From: a virus
Strand: one strand, 5' to 3'
DNA length: 64,000 nt
Virus record (IMG/VR): IMGVR_UViG_3300047548_001236
Coordinates: 218,856 to 282,855 of that record
Shown piece after piece: positions 16,862 through 25,191 of the stretch (positions are counted from its first letter, which is position 1; each line of letters begins with the position of its first letter). The notes below the pieces were generated by a model. That model did not search any database. It saw only the letters and a list, made by a program, of their open reading frames with translations, and had not been told where the DNA came from. A program made the position numbers and the translations under genes.

Positions 16862-17962
16862 TCACAGTACAGGAACAAAATAGTCGATCATGAAAGCATG
16901 ATCTTCGAAGAACCGATCGCGCTGCTTTCCAATCTCATTCAGTGGAACCCAAAACGCTTTTTCAGCATCATCAGATCCTTTCACTTTGGGAAGCTCGCCA
17001 ACACCAAGATCGATGTAGAACGCTTGGGTGATGGTACGCCCACGAGCCGAACGATTCGGAGCATCAAAAGTCTTGGATGCCTTGATAGACCCCTTTAGAA
17101 CAGCAACAGGAACCTTGATCTTGGTTTCTTCTTTCAACTCACGAATGCAACCATCAACCATCGTCTCTTCTTGGTTGAGGAACCCTCCGGGTAATGCCCA
17201 TAAATTTTTTCCCGGCATGTCACCGCGCTTGACAAGCAGGATGTGACCCGACTGAACCACAACAGCATCGACAGTCATGAAGGTCGGCGGGAACGGTGCA
17301 GCCTTCCACGCCTCTTTGTACTTCTTGATCATCTGGTATTCAACAAGAAGTTTACCCCATGCTCCACCAGTATTACTGTTATTTGAGATAATCCGTTTCA
17401 TTTCCCAATGAGATTGTGAAGGCATAACTTCCCTGATGGAATCGTATTCCTCGTAATCAGTGGAATCAAAAAGCGACTTTCGAATGTCGGTGGCATTGAT
17501 ACCATCGACGTTAGGCACTTCAACATGGTTCTTCCACTTCGGGAAGATATTCAAGTAGTAGCTAGTGTGATCTTTCGAGTGACCAATCAGGCCAACATCG
17601 TTGAAATGCGGGCCGAGTGTTTCATCAACGACCTTCTGCACTGCATTGACCCACTTGTTGTCGTCATAGGGGTAGTCAGAGACAGGGACAACGAGAACAC
17701 GAGGGCTGGTTGCGAAGCCTTTGAGACTGCCAGCATCCCATGAGACGACTTCGTCCTTATAGACAGCATCGATCATGGCCTTGCGTTCTTGGAATGTGAA
17801 GGGATTTCGAATGCTCCGAGCAGCGAAACTGGATCCGACTACAACGACAACCTGTTTGGCTTGCTTGAGCGCGGCATCAATGACCGCCTTGTGTCCATTA
17901 TGAAACGGCTGGAATCTCCCTACAAACACAAGAGCATCCCGCATTTTAGTGGTATTTGACAT
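16862..17962 (-). CDS. nadM: Bifunctional NMN adenylyltransferase / Nudix hydrolase
   Basis: 366 residues. The N-terminal nucleotidyltransferase domain has GRFQPFHNGH with the intact HxGH at 21-24, and INATDIRKS (155-163) as the second signature; it makes NAD+ from NMN and ATP. The C-terminal domain is a Nudix hydrolase with the Nudix box at about 260-282 (GG...E...RELKEET), a type often acting on ADP-ribose. Such NadM-Nudix fusions occur in cyanobacteria and phages. GAGGAG precedes the start. It supplies the second step after NadV. Confidence 0.94.
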   Translation of the reverse strand: MSNTTKMRDALVFVGRFQPFHNGHKAVIDAALKQAKQVVVVVGSSFAARSIRNPFTFQERKAMIDAVYKDEVVSWDAGSLKGFATSPRVLVVPVSDYPYDDNKWVNAVQKVVDETLGPHFNDVGLIGHSKDHTSYYLNIFPKWKNHVEVPNVDGINATDIRKSLFDSTDYEEYDSIREVMPSQSHWEMKRIISNNSNTGGAWGKLLVEYQMIKKYKEAWKAAPFPPTFMTVDAVVVQSGHILLVKRGDMPGKNLWALPGGFLNQEETMVDGCIRELKEETKIKVPVAVLKGSIKASKTFDAPNRSARGRTITQAFYIDLGVGELPKVKGSDDAEKAFWVPLNEIGKQRDRFFEDHAFMIDYFVPVL

Positions 17963-17980
17963 ATTAGAACTCCTCTAATG

Positions 17981-17988
17981 TATAAATA
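17981..17988 (+). promoter_or_regulatory. T4-type late promoter for HNH gene
   Basis: An exact TATAAATA on the plus strand, 87 bp upstream of the only plus-strand gene in the early block. It lies in the divergent gap with nadM. Confidence 0.65.
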
Positions 17989-18074
17989 GTTTCGCAATCT
18001 CTTTGCAAAACGTTCTTCGCGGTAGTACCAATACCCAAGAACTCTACGATAAACAGTTTAGGAGCATCGCAGCT

Positions 18075-18794
18075 ATGGATATTTATATTTCCAACAAGTA
18101 CACTCGCACATATTTCACTATCATCAATAAGTCCCTTTCAGAAAACAGGAAAAGGACGGATTCACGCATTTATGAGGAACATCACATTGTCCCTAAATCG
18201 TGTGGAGGCCCAAACGAAGATGCCAATCTCGTACTCCTTACCCCCAAAGAACACTACGTGTGTCATCGACTTCTCCCAAAGATGGTAACGTCTAAGACCC
18301 ATTATGAGAAAATGATATACGCCTTGTGGTCACTTGTCAACGGTAATGGCAGGTCTAAACGATACTCACCTAGCGGTAAGATATACCAGCAAATCAAAGA
18401 AGAACAAAGAACTGTACGATCTGAACGCATGAAAGGTGAGAGAAATCACTTCTATGGTAAAACTCACTCTGACGAACTGAAAGCCAAGATGAGTATAGAT
18501 AACCCCGCAAAAAGAGAAGACGTCAAGGTAAAACTTCGAGGCCCTAGACCAGGATTTATGCCTCATAATCACTACACTGGGTGGTCGGATGCTACCAAAG
18601 AGAAATTGAGGCAGGCTAACATAGGCAAGAAACTGTCAGATGAGACCCGACAAAAGATGAGCAGAACAAGATCAAACAAAGTGTGGGTTAAAAAGGAAGG
18701 TGAAAAGTCTCGACATATACAGTCTGAATACTTACCCACCTTCCTGGCTGATGGTTGGTGTCTGGGCAGACACCTTACACGACGTAAGCCATAG
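18075..18794 (+). CDS. HNH homing endonuclease with NUMOD-like C-terminus
   Basis: 239 residues from the ATG at 18075 after TAGGAG; no upstream ATG has a ribosome site. The HNH core is EEHHIVPKSCGG then NLVLLTPKEHYVCHRLL. The C-terminal half carries repeated DNA-binding modules (NHFYGKTHSDELKAKMS; GKKLSDETRQKMSRTR) of NUMOD3 type. It is a free-standing mobile gene inserted against transcription between nadM and an 18.8-kb gene. Confidence 0.9.
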   Translation: MDIYISNKYTRTYFTIINKSLSENRKRTDSRIYEEHHIVPKSCGGPNEDANLVLLTPKEHYVCHRLLPKMVTSKTHYEKMIYALWSLVNGNGRSKRYSPSGKIYQQIKEEQRTVRSERMKGERNHFYGKTHSDELKAKMSIDNPAKREDVKVKLRGPRPGFMPHNHYTGWSDATKEKLRQANIGKKLSDETRQKMSRTRSNKVWVKKEGEKSRHIQSEYLPTFLADGWCLGRHLTRRKP

Positions 18795-18799
18795 TCAAA

Positions 18800-19039
18800 T
18801 CACTCGGAAGTCAAGTCTTCTGCGGGGATTTGGCTGAGAAGTTTGGTGGCGGCTTTCGTAGCGTCGTCGACCAGTGCTTGAGGAGAATACCCCAGCAGTT
18901 TAGCAACAATCAGTCCGGCGTAGACCGATGCGAGTAGATCATCCTCAGTGTTTTCACTGTTTTCCAGTCTGCCAAGCCAGTCTTCCATATGAACTGCAGC
19001 GCGGGCGCTGATCTTGGCGATTCGTTCTTGTTCATCCAT
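18800..19039 (-). CDS. hypothetical helical protein
   Basis: 79 residues, mostly helical and acidic. The ATG follows AAAGGAAC, which overlaps the nadR-like stop region. It is adjacent to the HNH insertion. The function is unknown. Confidence 0.65.
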   Translation of the reverse strand: MDEQERIAKISARAAVHMEDWLGRLENSENTEDDLLASVYAGLIVAKLLGYSPQALVDDATKAATKLLSQIPAEDLTSE

Positions 19040-19041
19040 TA

Positions 19042-20082
19042 TCAGTTCCTTTCATATTCTCTGATAGGTGTGGTGTAGTAGTCAAACATCTTGATCACAT
19101 CGTTAGCGACTTCACGACGCTGCTTGCGCAAGTCTGTGTTAGCTACGACGGTGTATTCACAATCGAACTCTTCAAGTAGATCGATCCAGAATTGAGTTTG
19201 GCTTTCACGCTTATCGCCACCGTAACGAAGAGGATCCTGCTCAAACGGAATCTGATCATTCATCACGATGTATAGATCGGACTTAGTTTTCTTAGCATAG
19301 TGGGTGACCAGGTCGATATCTTCATCCGTCCCACCACCCCAAAGACGGTAGTAGCCCAGCGTGCTAAACAAGTCCGTGTCTTGGAAGATGAATGCCTTGT
19401 CATACAAGTCGTTCTGAGCTGCCTGTTGTACAGCATACTGCCCGTGAATGATTGCACGCATCTTTTCATCAGTGATTTCGGGACCAACCGTTTTGAGATA
19501 TTCACGAGCCCATTCGGGAACGAAGTGCCCATAAAGCTCCTCTGCCAACCACTTGGTCATAGTAGTCTTACCGCAGCTTTCAGCTCCAAACACTGTTACC
19601 GTCTTGCGAATGTGCTTTTGGAACTCCGGAAGGATGAAGTCAAAGTTTCCGATAAGATCTTGACGTACTTCCGTTCCTCTGATCGGAACGGTCTCGCGGT
19701 AGCGATTGCACGGCATAAACTTGCACCCGAGCACGTTGGCCATATCGATTCCGTACAGCTCGCTTGCGACAAAATAGTCGTCTGGTTTGACGTCTACAAA
19801 CTCTTCCACGATATCACGCCACACTTTCCAGAAGTTTGGATGCTCGCTGGGTTGTTGAGGGACGTCACGATGAAGGTGGTGGATCTTCACACGAGAATCG
19901 GCATTATATGCCGCTCTGAAAGCGTCAACTCTATCTTTACCGTTGACGGGCTCTCTTTCCATCGAGCCAACAATCACATGAACCGTACCACGCCACGTCA
20001 CCAACGACCGTGCAAAATCGATTAGATACTTGTGCCCGAGAGTGGGCACAAGTGCTGTCATAAGAATGATTGCGTTAGGCAT
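19042..20082 (-). CDS. nadR: NadR-like NMN adenylyltransferase / nicotinamide riboside kinase
   Basis: 346 residues from the ATG at 20082 after GAGGAGG. The N-terminal domain is a nucleotidyltransferase: the usual HxGH reads TLGH (residues 14-17), so its first His is replaced by Thr. The second signature PIRGTEVRQ is recognisable. The C-terminal domain is a P-loop kinase with GAESCGKTT at about 166-174, expected to phosphorylate nicotinamide riboside to NMN. With PnuC two genes upstream it forms an NR uptake and use route. The kinase activity is more secure than the adenylyltransferase activity. Confidence 0.9.
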   Translation of the reverse strand: MPNAIILMTALVPTLGHKYLIDFARSLVTWRGTVHVIVGSMEREPVNGKDRVDAFRAAYNADSRVKIHHLHRDVPQQPSEHPNFWKVWRDIVEEFVDVKPDDYFVASELYGIDMANVLGCKFMPCNRYRETVPIRGTEVRQDLIGNFDFILPEFQKHIRKTVTVFGAESCGKTTMTKWLAEELYGHFVPEWAREYLKTVGPEITDEKMRAIIHGQYAVQQAAQNDLYDKAFIFQDTDLFSTLGYYRLWGGGTDEDIDLVTHYAKKTKSDLYIVMNDQIPFEQDPLRYGGDKRESQTQFWIDLLEEFDCEYTVVANTDLRKQRREVANDVIKMFDYYTTPIREYERN

Positions 20083-20092
20083 TTTTGCCTCC

Positions 20093-20368
20093 TCAGAGTT
20101 TCTGACGAACAAATCCAGTCGGTTGGGTCAGCATTTCGACAGCTTCGAGAACAAAGAATTGAATCCCTGGATTTGCCTTGGCAAGCCTTTCAGCTTCCCG
20201 AACTGCATCTTGACGATTAGCGTGCCGTACTTTTGGAGAATTACCGTCACCGGTAATCATCCAGAACTTTTTCGAGCTGTTTTCCATTTCATTTCCTTTC
20301 AAAACATCATCATATCCGATCCACCAGGATCTTGGTTTGCACGTATACCAGTTTGAATCGTTTTCCAT
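20093..20368 (-). CDS. hypothetical protein
   Basis: 91 residues from the ATG at 20368, which overlaps the pnuC stop (TGATG) with GGAGA upstream. A second start at 20287 with AAAGGA gives 64 residues. The core looks like a small alpha/beta domain with HANRQDAVREAERLAKANPG. It lies between nadR and pnuC. The function is unknown. Confidence 0.6.
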   Translation of the reverse strand: MENDSNWYTCKPRSWWIGYDDVLKGNEMENSSKKFWMITGDGNSPKVRHANRQDAVREAERLAKANPGIQFFVLEAVEMLTQPTGFVRQKL

Positions 20369-21078
20369 CACAACCATCTCCGATTTGCATAATAATCATT
20401 TAGCCGTTCTTCCTCAGTGGAAGTGTCTTTTGTCATAGAACGCTTCCACTGAACATGACCGATAACGGTGTTTGCAAGGAAGAAGATATACTGGAAGGCA
20501 ACCAGAGTCAACCCACTATAGATGAAGAATGGAATTGAAACAATGTCAATACCTGCCCAAAGAGTCCAGTTTTCAAGCTTCTTGTTATCCAGCATCAACT
20601 GAGCAACGCCGCTAGCGACAGCAAGACCTACGTCGATTGGGTTCAGACCGGCAAGGCCAGCAGGGTTGAACAACATATTTGCAACAAGGAATAGACCGAG
20701 AATTGCAAGACCGACAGCACCGTATCCTGCATACCATTTCAGAGGAATGCGAGTGACGGGCCGAGTGTTGTCGTCGCTCCCCCAACGGAACCAACCGTAG
20801 ATCAGCGAGAACACTAGGTAGAGGTTGAACACCGCAAGTGCCAACATACCCCATTGGTAAAAGAGAACGGAATAAGCAGCGGTTGTTACAATACCGATTG
20901 GATAGTTCCATCGGGACTGGCGAGTGCACAACCAGGTGCAACTATATGAAGTGAAAACCGCAAACACTTCCAGCCAGTTGAGAGCCACGATCCATCCCAT
21001 CCAGAGACCGACACCGTAGCTGAGAGCAGTAAGCACCACTGCAAGGGCGATAGATTCAAGAATATACTTGGTAGTCAT
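20368..21078 (-). CDS. pnuC: Nicotinamide riboside transporter PnuC
   Basis: 236 residues with about seven hydrophobic helices in the inner membrane. Conserved PnuC features include CTRQSRWNYPIGI and a W/N-rich segment NWTLWAGIDIVSIP in the substrate path. It imports nicotinamide riboside, which NadR phosphorylates and so traps. The ATG at 21078 follows AAGGAG. Confidence 0.93.
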   Translation of the reverse strand: MTTKYILESIALAVVLTALSYGVGLWMGWIVALNWLEVFAVFTSYSCTWLCTRQSRWNYPIGIVTTAAYSVLFYQWGMLALAVFNLYLVFSLIYGWFRWGSDDNTRPVTRIPLKWYAGYGAVGLAILGLFLVANMLFNPAGLAGLNPIDVGLAVASGVAQLMLDNKKLENWTLWAGIDIVSIPFFIYSGLTLVAFQYIFFLANTVIGHVQWKRSMTKDTSTEEERLNDYYANRRWL

Positions 21079-21138
21079 CTGCAAAAACTCCTTTTGCTAT
21101 GAAACGTAGACCTCTCTGGTCCACGTGCTTGTTTTGTA

Positions 21139-21330
21139 TCACCAGATAGGATCTGGTGCACCATCAATTATCACTTCTGTGATGAAGTATGCTCGGAACA
21201 GCCGCAGTTTCGTTTGTTCGAACATAGCCTCTGCTTCAACGGCTTTGTCGTGAGACGAGTATACACCCAACACGTAGGAACCATCATATCCCATGTCTCC
21301 ACGAAGGACAAATACTTTATCACCGCTCAT
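21139..21330 (-). CDS. hypothetical small protein
   Basis: 63 residues from the ATG at 21330, overlapping the upstream stop by ATGA. A small alpha/beta domain (YVLGVYSSHDKAVEAEAMFE). The function is unknown. It is the first of a run of tiny genes upstream of pnuC. Confidence 0.65.
   Translation of the reverse strand: MSGDKVFVLRGDMGYDGSYVLGVYSSHDKAVEAEAMFEQTKLRLFRAYFITEVIIDGAPDPIW
21140..21158. other. Short hairpin at gene end before pnuC
   Basis: CACCAGAT / ATCTGGTG with a three-base loop, overlapping the stop of the preceding gene. No T tract follows, so a terminator role is doubtful. It may mark the 3' end of the upstream block. Confidence 0.35.
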
Positions 21331-21479
21331 TGCACATATTCCCATTTCTCTTCTTCGATATACATACCCTTCATCTCAGGATACATATTCTCGTAAAAGT
21401 CTTTCCATTGTTCCGCGTCACCCAGCAAAGCAAATGCGGCTACCGGACCTAGCGTGGGACATTTGACAGTGTAACGCAT
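21327..21479 (-). CDS. Tiny protein
   Basis: 50 residues (starts MRYTVKCPTLG). It is linked by TGATG to the upstream gene and by ATGA to the downstream gene, which supports real translation. No function was recognised. Confidence 0.65.
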   Translation of the reverse strand: MRYTVKCPTLGPVAAFALLGDAEQWKDFYENMYPEMKGMYIEEEKWEYVQ

Positions 21480-21691
21480 CAGAAAAACTTCTCCTCAAGA
21501 GTCGTCATCCAATATTCGAAGTCACCCCAGCCCATCTGTTTGGGGGTAACCAGACCCAATCGATCAGTAACCTTGTATTTGATCTTCTTGTACTCCAGCA
21601 TAGATGCCATGCAGAATACTGTATGAGTCTCGTCGGCAACGACAGTACAAGTCTTACCCCATTCGGGTTCATACCAAGTGATCATTCGCAT
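21479..21691 (-). CDS. hypothetical small protein
   Basis: 70 residues from the ATG at 21691 after AGGTGAAC. A soluble, aromatic-rich protein. No family was recognised. Confidence 0.6.
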   Translation of the reverse strand: MRMITWYEPEWGKTCTVVADETHTVFCMASMLEYKKIKYKVTDRLGLVTPKQMGWGDFEYWMTTLEEKFF

Positions 21692-21699
21692 TTGTTCAC

Positions 21700-21888
21700 C
21701 TATTTGTTGAATACAAATAATGGATAACCCTTTTGACGGCACTCGTCAACGGCTTCTTCATATGTGATAGCATTTAATTTGGTTTTTTCGTTCAAACGAA
21801 CAGTACACCATCCCGTTGTGTGTGGATTGACGTGACTCTTACAGTACACCCACACTCCTGAACCAAAGAAGCGTTCATCGTCTGTCAT
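21700..21888 (-). CDS. hypothetical small protein
   Basis: 62 residues. The ATG at 21888 overlaps the upstream stop by ATGA. A small beta-alpha domain. The function is unknown. Confidence 0.6.
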   Translation of the reverse strand: MTDDERFFGSGVWVYCKSHVNPHTTGWCTVRLNEKTKLNAITYEEAVDECRQKGYPLFVFNK

Positions 21889-22265
21889 TGCTTGATAAAT
21901 CCCCAAGCAATGCAGCCACCTCGAACATCTTTATCGCACGCTGCTAAAGTATCGTGATTGTCCATGATCGATGTAACGGTTTCACTACCGTCCATAAACC
22001 CGACCAACCAAAGTGGGATCAGAATTAGATTGCCGTCCCAATTTCCAAAACCAAACTCGTATAGGGTTTCACGATCCAGTTGTTTCAGCTCATTCTGTGT
22101 AATCGTTGGGATCTCTTCATATCCAAAATCCTTGGCGCGGGAGAGACCTCGAGCGAGTTCTTGGAACGCAAACTCCACACTCCATGAGTTGTGATATTCA
22201 TTGACCGACGATGCAGCATTCAGCACACGACGACGAGCTCTTTTCAGTTTTTCAATCGTATTCAT
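21885..22265 (-). CDS. hypothetical protein
   Basis: 126 residues with a basic N-terminal helix (EKLKRARRRVLNAASS). The C-terminal half has several aromatic residues and a Cys pair (GGCIAWGF). No family was recognised. Confidence 0.65.
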   Translation of the reverse strand: MNTIEKLKRARRRVLNAASSVNEYHNSWSVEFAFQELARGLSRAKDFGYEEIPTITQNELKQLDRETLYEFGFGNWDGNLILIPLWLVGFMDGSETVTSIMDNHDTLAACDKDVRGGCIAWGFIKQ

Positions 22266-22279
22266 TTAGCTTTCTCCTG

Positions 22280-22546
22280 TCATCCAAAAGGTTGGTTATC
22301 ACCACGAGTGATGGCAAGAATCTGTCGATACTTCTCTGCTTGGTCTTTTTCAATTTGAGTTGGAGAAGCGTGCACTTCATGTTCATACGATTCACTATCA
22401 GCAATCCTACCGATCGCGAAAGCATAGTTTTTAGCAGCCATCTCTTTCATGATAGCGAGTCTCTCCGCCAGACTGGGGTTATTCTCATATCGAATAAGAA
22501 TACTTTGAAGGTCGAGCAGAATTTGGACATCTCTTTTCGTCAGCAT
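22280..22546 (-). CDS. hypothetical helical protein
   Basis: 88 residues from the ATG at 22546 (TGATG overlap). Mostly helical. The function is unknown. Confidence 0.6.
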   Translation of the reverse strand: MLTKRDVQILLDLQSILIRYENNPSLAERLAIMKEMAAKNYAFAIGRIADSESYEHEVHASPTQIEKDQAEKYRQILAITRGDNQPFG

Positions 22547-22755
22547 CACGCGTTCTCCCGCATCCGAAGGTATTCGTTGATGTCGTCCTGGATTTCATTC
22601 AGAGTCACGAGCCCCGCCTGCCAATCGGCATAGATCCGTTGATACACTTTGTTCTGATCAACGGGGATCTTCCCATATTGTGCATTGACGTGTTGAACAT
22701 GGAGAAACACCAATTGGCGAATCTTCCGCTGAACGAGTTGTGTGGGTTCGGTCAT
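22546..22755 (-). CDS. hypothetical helical protein
   Basis: 69 residues from the ATG at 22755 (TGATG overlap with the upstream stop). Helical and basic at the N-terminus. The function is unknown. Confidence 0.6.
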   Translation of the reverse strand: MTEPTQLVQRKIRQLVFLHVQHVNAQYGKIPVDQNKVYQRIYADWQAGLVTLNEIQDDINEYLRMRENA

Positions 22756-22913
22756 CACATGGTTTCCTTCAAGCGCTTGTTGATGATTTGATTGATCCTA
22801 TCGGTGATCAATTTTTTTGCCCACTCGGGTGCGGGATCGGAGGGGACAAGAGTCAGAGCCTTCCGCAACTGAGCATTTGTCAGGGCATTCAGACGAGCCA
22901 GTTCTTTTTCCAT
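22755..22913 (-). CDS. Tiny helical protein
   Basis: 52 residues from the ATG at 22913, behind GAGGAG that lies in the end of the upstream gene. It is a repeat-free helical protein (EKELARLNALTNAQLRKAL). The function is unknown. Confidence 0.6.
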   Translation of the reverse strand: MEKELARLNALTNAQLRKALTLVPSDPAPEWAKKLITDRINQIINKRLKETM

Positions 22914-22917
22914 TTGA

Positions 22918-23250
22918 TCACTCCTCGTCTTCATCATCTTCATCCTTCCAGCGATTCTTCCACAGCCATTCGTGGCTGCCTGGCTTACGTCCCATGGCGC
23001 GACCATCCACCCACTCTCCCACGGTACGAGCCGTAAACGAAAGGGTACCCGTGTTGGCATACACCTCAACACTATCCTCCATGGTGATCTTGCCCTCGCT
23101 CAGGAGCTTGGTCAGCAGAGCCAGGATGGGCGAACGGTACGACACAGCCGTCACTCCCAGAGCCGTAGCTGCCGGCTTCATGGTGTACTCACTCTTACCC
23201 CGAGTCTTCTTGACCGAGCCGGTATCGATGCGGATCACGTTGTTGGTCAT
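22918..23250 (-). CDS. Small acidic-tailed protein after promoter P2
   Basis: 110 residues with a basic core and a very acidic tail (KDEDDEDEE). AAGGAG precedes the start and P2 lies just upstream, so it is the first gene of an early transcript. Segments such as LALLTKLLSEGKI suggest a compact helical domain. The function is unknown. Confidence 0.65.
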   Translation of the reverse strand: MTNNVIRIDTGSVKKTRGKSEYTMKPAATALGVTAVSYRSPILALLTKLLSEGKITMEDSVEVYANTGTLSFTARTVGEWVDGRAMGRKPGSHEWLWKNRWKDEDDEDEE

Positions 23251-23275
23251 CTTTTATCTCCTTGCTTATGAATAC

Positions 23276-23304
23276 AATATAGGCCAAACCTCGATCCGGG
23301 GCAA
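23276..23304 (-). promoter_or_regulatory. Sigma70-like promoter P2
   Basis: TTGCCC (23304-23299), 17 bp, TATATT (23281-23276), reading leftward. It drives the block from 23250. Confidence 0.75.
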
Positions 23305-23319
23305 GAGCTGTTTTCAAAA

Positions 23320-24096
23320 TTATAGAATGAAATTGACTCTTTGCTCGATGGGCAGATCACCAAAGAATCCCACATCGACAGTCATAATTTGACGTCGAGT
23401 AACAAGCAGATCAGTGGGCCATTTGTTTTCGGGAATGTTCTGCAGTTCTTCACTAGTCAAATAGGATTCCACCTTGACTGGCTTGACATAGGCCCCATAC
23501 TTCCATTGATTGGGGATCTTGTCCCACCATACGTCATATTCATTCTCAAGAATGGTGGTCATACTTTCTCCATTCAGGCCATGCATTAGCTTGGCTCCTG
23601 CTGTCCAACGAAACAAAGAAGAAATGCTGTTTTTACGTGCGTCCTGGGCTCGCCATAGCAACACATTTGAGGCTTCGATGTCAGAAGGAATTTCCCAGGT
23701 TCTACAATCAAAATAGGCCAGTCTATCGACAGGAATGTGGCCCATAGTCTGGATCAGCACGTTGAAGTGTGCAGTTGCCATGGAAGCAAACACTGAGTTG
23801 ATCTTGGATACTTTACCATTAAAGATCCGCTCGCCTTCAACGGGAGGGTATAGTAGGGTGATTTCGTCCGACTGTGTATAACCTACAGAGGCATGAGTCT
23901 CTTCAACCAGACGCTTGGTTGTGGTCACCATAGCGTTGGTAATTCCGTGATCGAAGGGTTTCTTGAAGCCCTTCGTGAATTTGCTAAAGCCCTTGCCATC
24001 AATTCGCACAGCCATCCACTTGTTGGGATCGATCTTGGCAGACGTGTAGGCCTGCTCATACTTCTTCATTCGATCACCAAATTCATCATTTTTCAT
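23320..24096 (-). CDS. Thg1-like 3'-5' nucleotidyltransferase (tRNAHis guanylyltransferase family)
   Basis: 258 residues. The family adds nucleotides to RNA 5' ends, either G-1 of tRNAHis or repair of truncated 5' ends. RIDGKGFSKF (31-40) holds the first catalytic Asp (D33) and the GTP-binding Lys/Phe region; QSDEITLL supplies D77 and E78, at the same spacing as known Thg1 enzymes. The KKPFDHG segment is also family-typical. The length is close to the bacterial/archaeal Thg1-like proteins. It could repair host or phage tRNA cut by defence nucleases. The start overlaps the upstream stop (ATGA). Confidence 0.88.
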   Translation of the reverse strand: MKNDEFGDRMKKYEQAYTSAKIDPNKWMAVRIDGKGFSKFTKGFKKPFDHGITNAMVTTTKRLVEETHASVGYTQSDEITLLYPPVEGERIFNGKVSKINSVFASMATAHFNVLIQTMGHIPVDRLAYFDCRTWEIPSDIEASNVLLWRAQDARKNSISSLFRWTAGAKLMHGLNGESMTTILENEYDVWWDKIPNQWKYGAYVKPVKVESYLTSEELQNIPENKWPTDLLVTRRQIMTVDVGFFGDLPIEQRVNFIL

Positions 24097-24311
24097 CTTG
24101 AAATTTCCTGTTTGATCGATTCCATCGAATCAGGTTGTGTTAGAGCTTCTTCTAAAAATTCGGACACAAACGAGACGATCGCTGGACTACCTCGTTTGTG
24201 GAAGGATAGTGTATCTGAGGCGAGATTGAACCTGGAAATATCCGCAACAGCAAATCCAAGTTCTGTGTATTTGTCTTTCAGTTGTTTGAGATTTTCCTCT
24301 ATTGTTATCAT
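24093..24311 (-). CDS. hypothetical small protein
   Basis: 72 residues, helical and acidic, coupled by ATGA to the Thg1-like gene on one side and overlapping the membrane protein gene on the other. The function is unknown. Confidence 0.65.
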   Translation of the reverse strand: MITIEENLKQLKDKYTELGFAVADISRFNLASDTLSFHKRGSPAIVSFVSEFLEEALTQPDSMESIKQEISR

Positions 24312-24574
24312 TGAGCCTGGTCCTGTTGCTTGAGGTTTTCAATGTAAATCACCCGATCTGTGATTGTGCCTGCGCAGAACTCGCGAGTGACGTAGTGGAC
24401 CATTTCATCACGATTGAATGCATATTCAGCACCACAAGATTGAATCATGGCCATATTCTCATCGTGAGTCTGAGATCCCGAAAGGTAGAACAACGTGGCA
24501 ATCCCCAAGATTACCACGACAATGGCAATAGCAACGCCGATCCCAAATACAGCTTCCCAACCCTTCTCACTCAT
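24308..24574 (-). CDS. Small single-TM protein
   Basis: 88 residues from the ATG at 24574 (ATGA overlap with the HD gene). A strong hydrophobic helix (IGVAIAIVVVILGIATLFYL) is followed by a soluble tail with two Cys. Probably an inner-membrane protein. The function is unknown. Confidence 0.7.
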   Translation of the reverse strand: MSEKGWEAVFGIGVAIAIVVVILGIATLFYLSGSQTHDENMAMIQSCGAEYAFNRDEMVHYVTREFCAGTITDRVIYIENLKQQDQAQ

Positions 24575-25191
24575 TGGCCTTCTCCCTTCACTAGATTTGC
24601 GAGCGCGATTGATAAGTCGATCCCATTCAGCACGCTCTCGTAGAACTCTTTGTGCTTCGGATCTCGACTGACGTTCGTAAGCACGCGCTCTCGCAACCCT
24701 TGCATAAACACTGCACTTTGGCTTGCGAATGCTTTTGGATCGATAGAGTAAAGATTGCATGATTCTTCCATGATGTTGGCAAAATTACGAATGGTTGATG
24801 AAGTATCTGTCAGACCATGTAGATCTGCCCTGATGATGGCAGAAAGATCAGGCGACGTAACAAGATGATCAACAGTACCATAGATCATCTCGGACCCACG
24901 TGCAAGAACATAATCATTGATCTTGTATTTGGGGATGTTCCCATTGAACGTCAGCATGATGGCAGAACGCTTTTCCTTCTCTGGGAGTTTGTCATACACA
25001 ATATCATGAAATAACACAGCCCAGTCAAGAGCCTCATCATAGGGCTCATTGGTTTTCTCCAGATAGGCATACATTGATTGAACATGATCGTAGTTGTGAT
25101 ACGTCAACCCCAAATCCTTGGTGTAGTGTTGGATAGCTCCAACAGCATCTTTTGCAAGATCGAGGTCTGTGATACGAGACCAATTATTCAT
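24571..25191 (-). CDS. HD-domain phosphohydrolase-like protein
   Basis: 206 residues from the ATG at 25191; other ATGs at 25194 and 25200 are equally placed behind GAGGATG. Motifs YHNYDHV and LDWAVLFHDIVYD give the H...HD...D metal set of the predicted metal-dependent HD superfamily seen in bacteria. Such enzymes act on nucleotides or phosphoesters; the substrate here is unknown. Confidence 0.8.
   Translation of the reverse strand: MNNWSRITDLDLAKDAVGAIQHYTKDLGLTYHNYDHVQSMYAYLEKTNEPYDEALDWAVLFHDIVYDKLPEKEKRSAIMLTFNGNIPKYKINDYVLARGSEMIYGTVDHLVTSPDLSAIIRADLHGLTDTSSTIRNFANIMEESCNLYSIDPKAFASQSAVFMQGLRERVLTNVSRDPKHKEFYESVLNGIDLSIALANLVKGEGQ

Noticed and set aside
18079-18090. TATAAATA on the minus strand inside the HNH gene
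   Set aside because: It lies in the coding sequence (Asp-Ile-Tyr-Ile codons) and is far from the nadM start.
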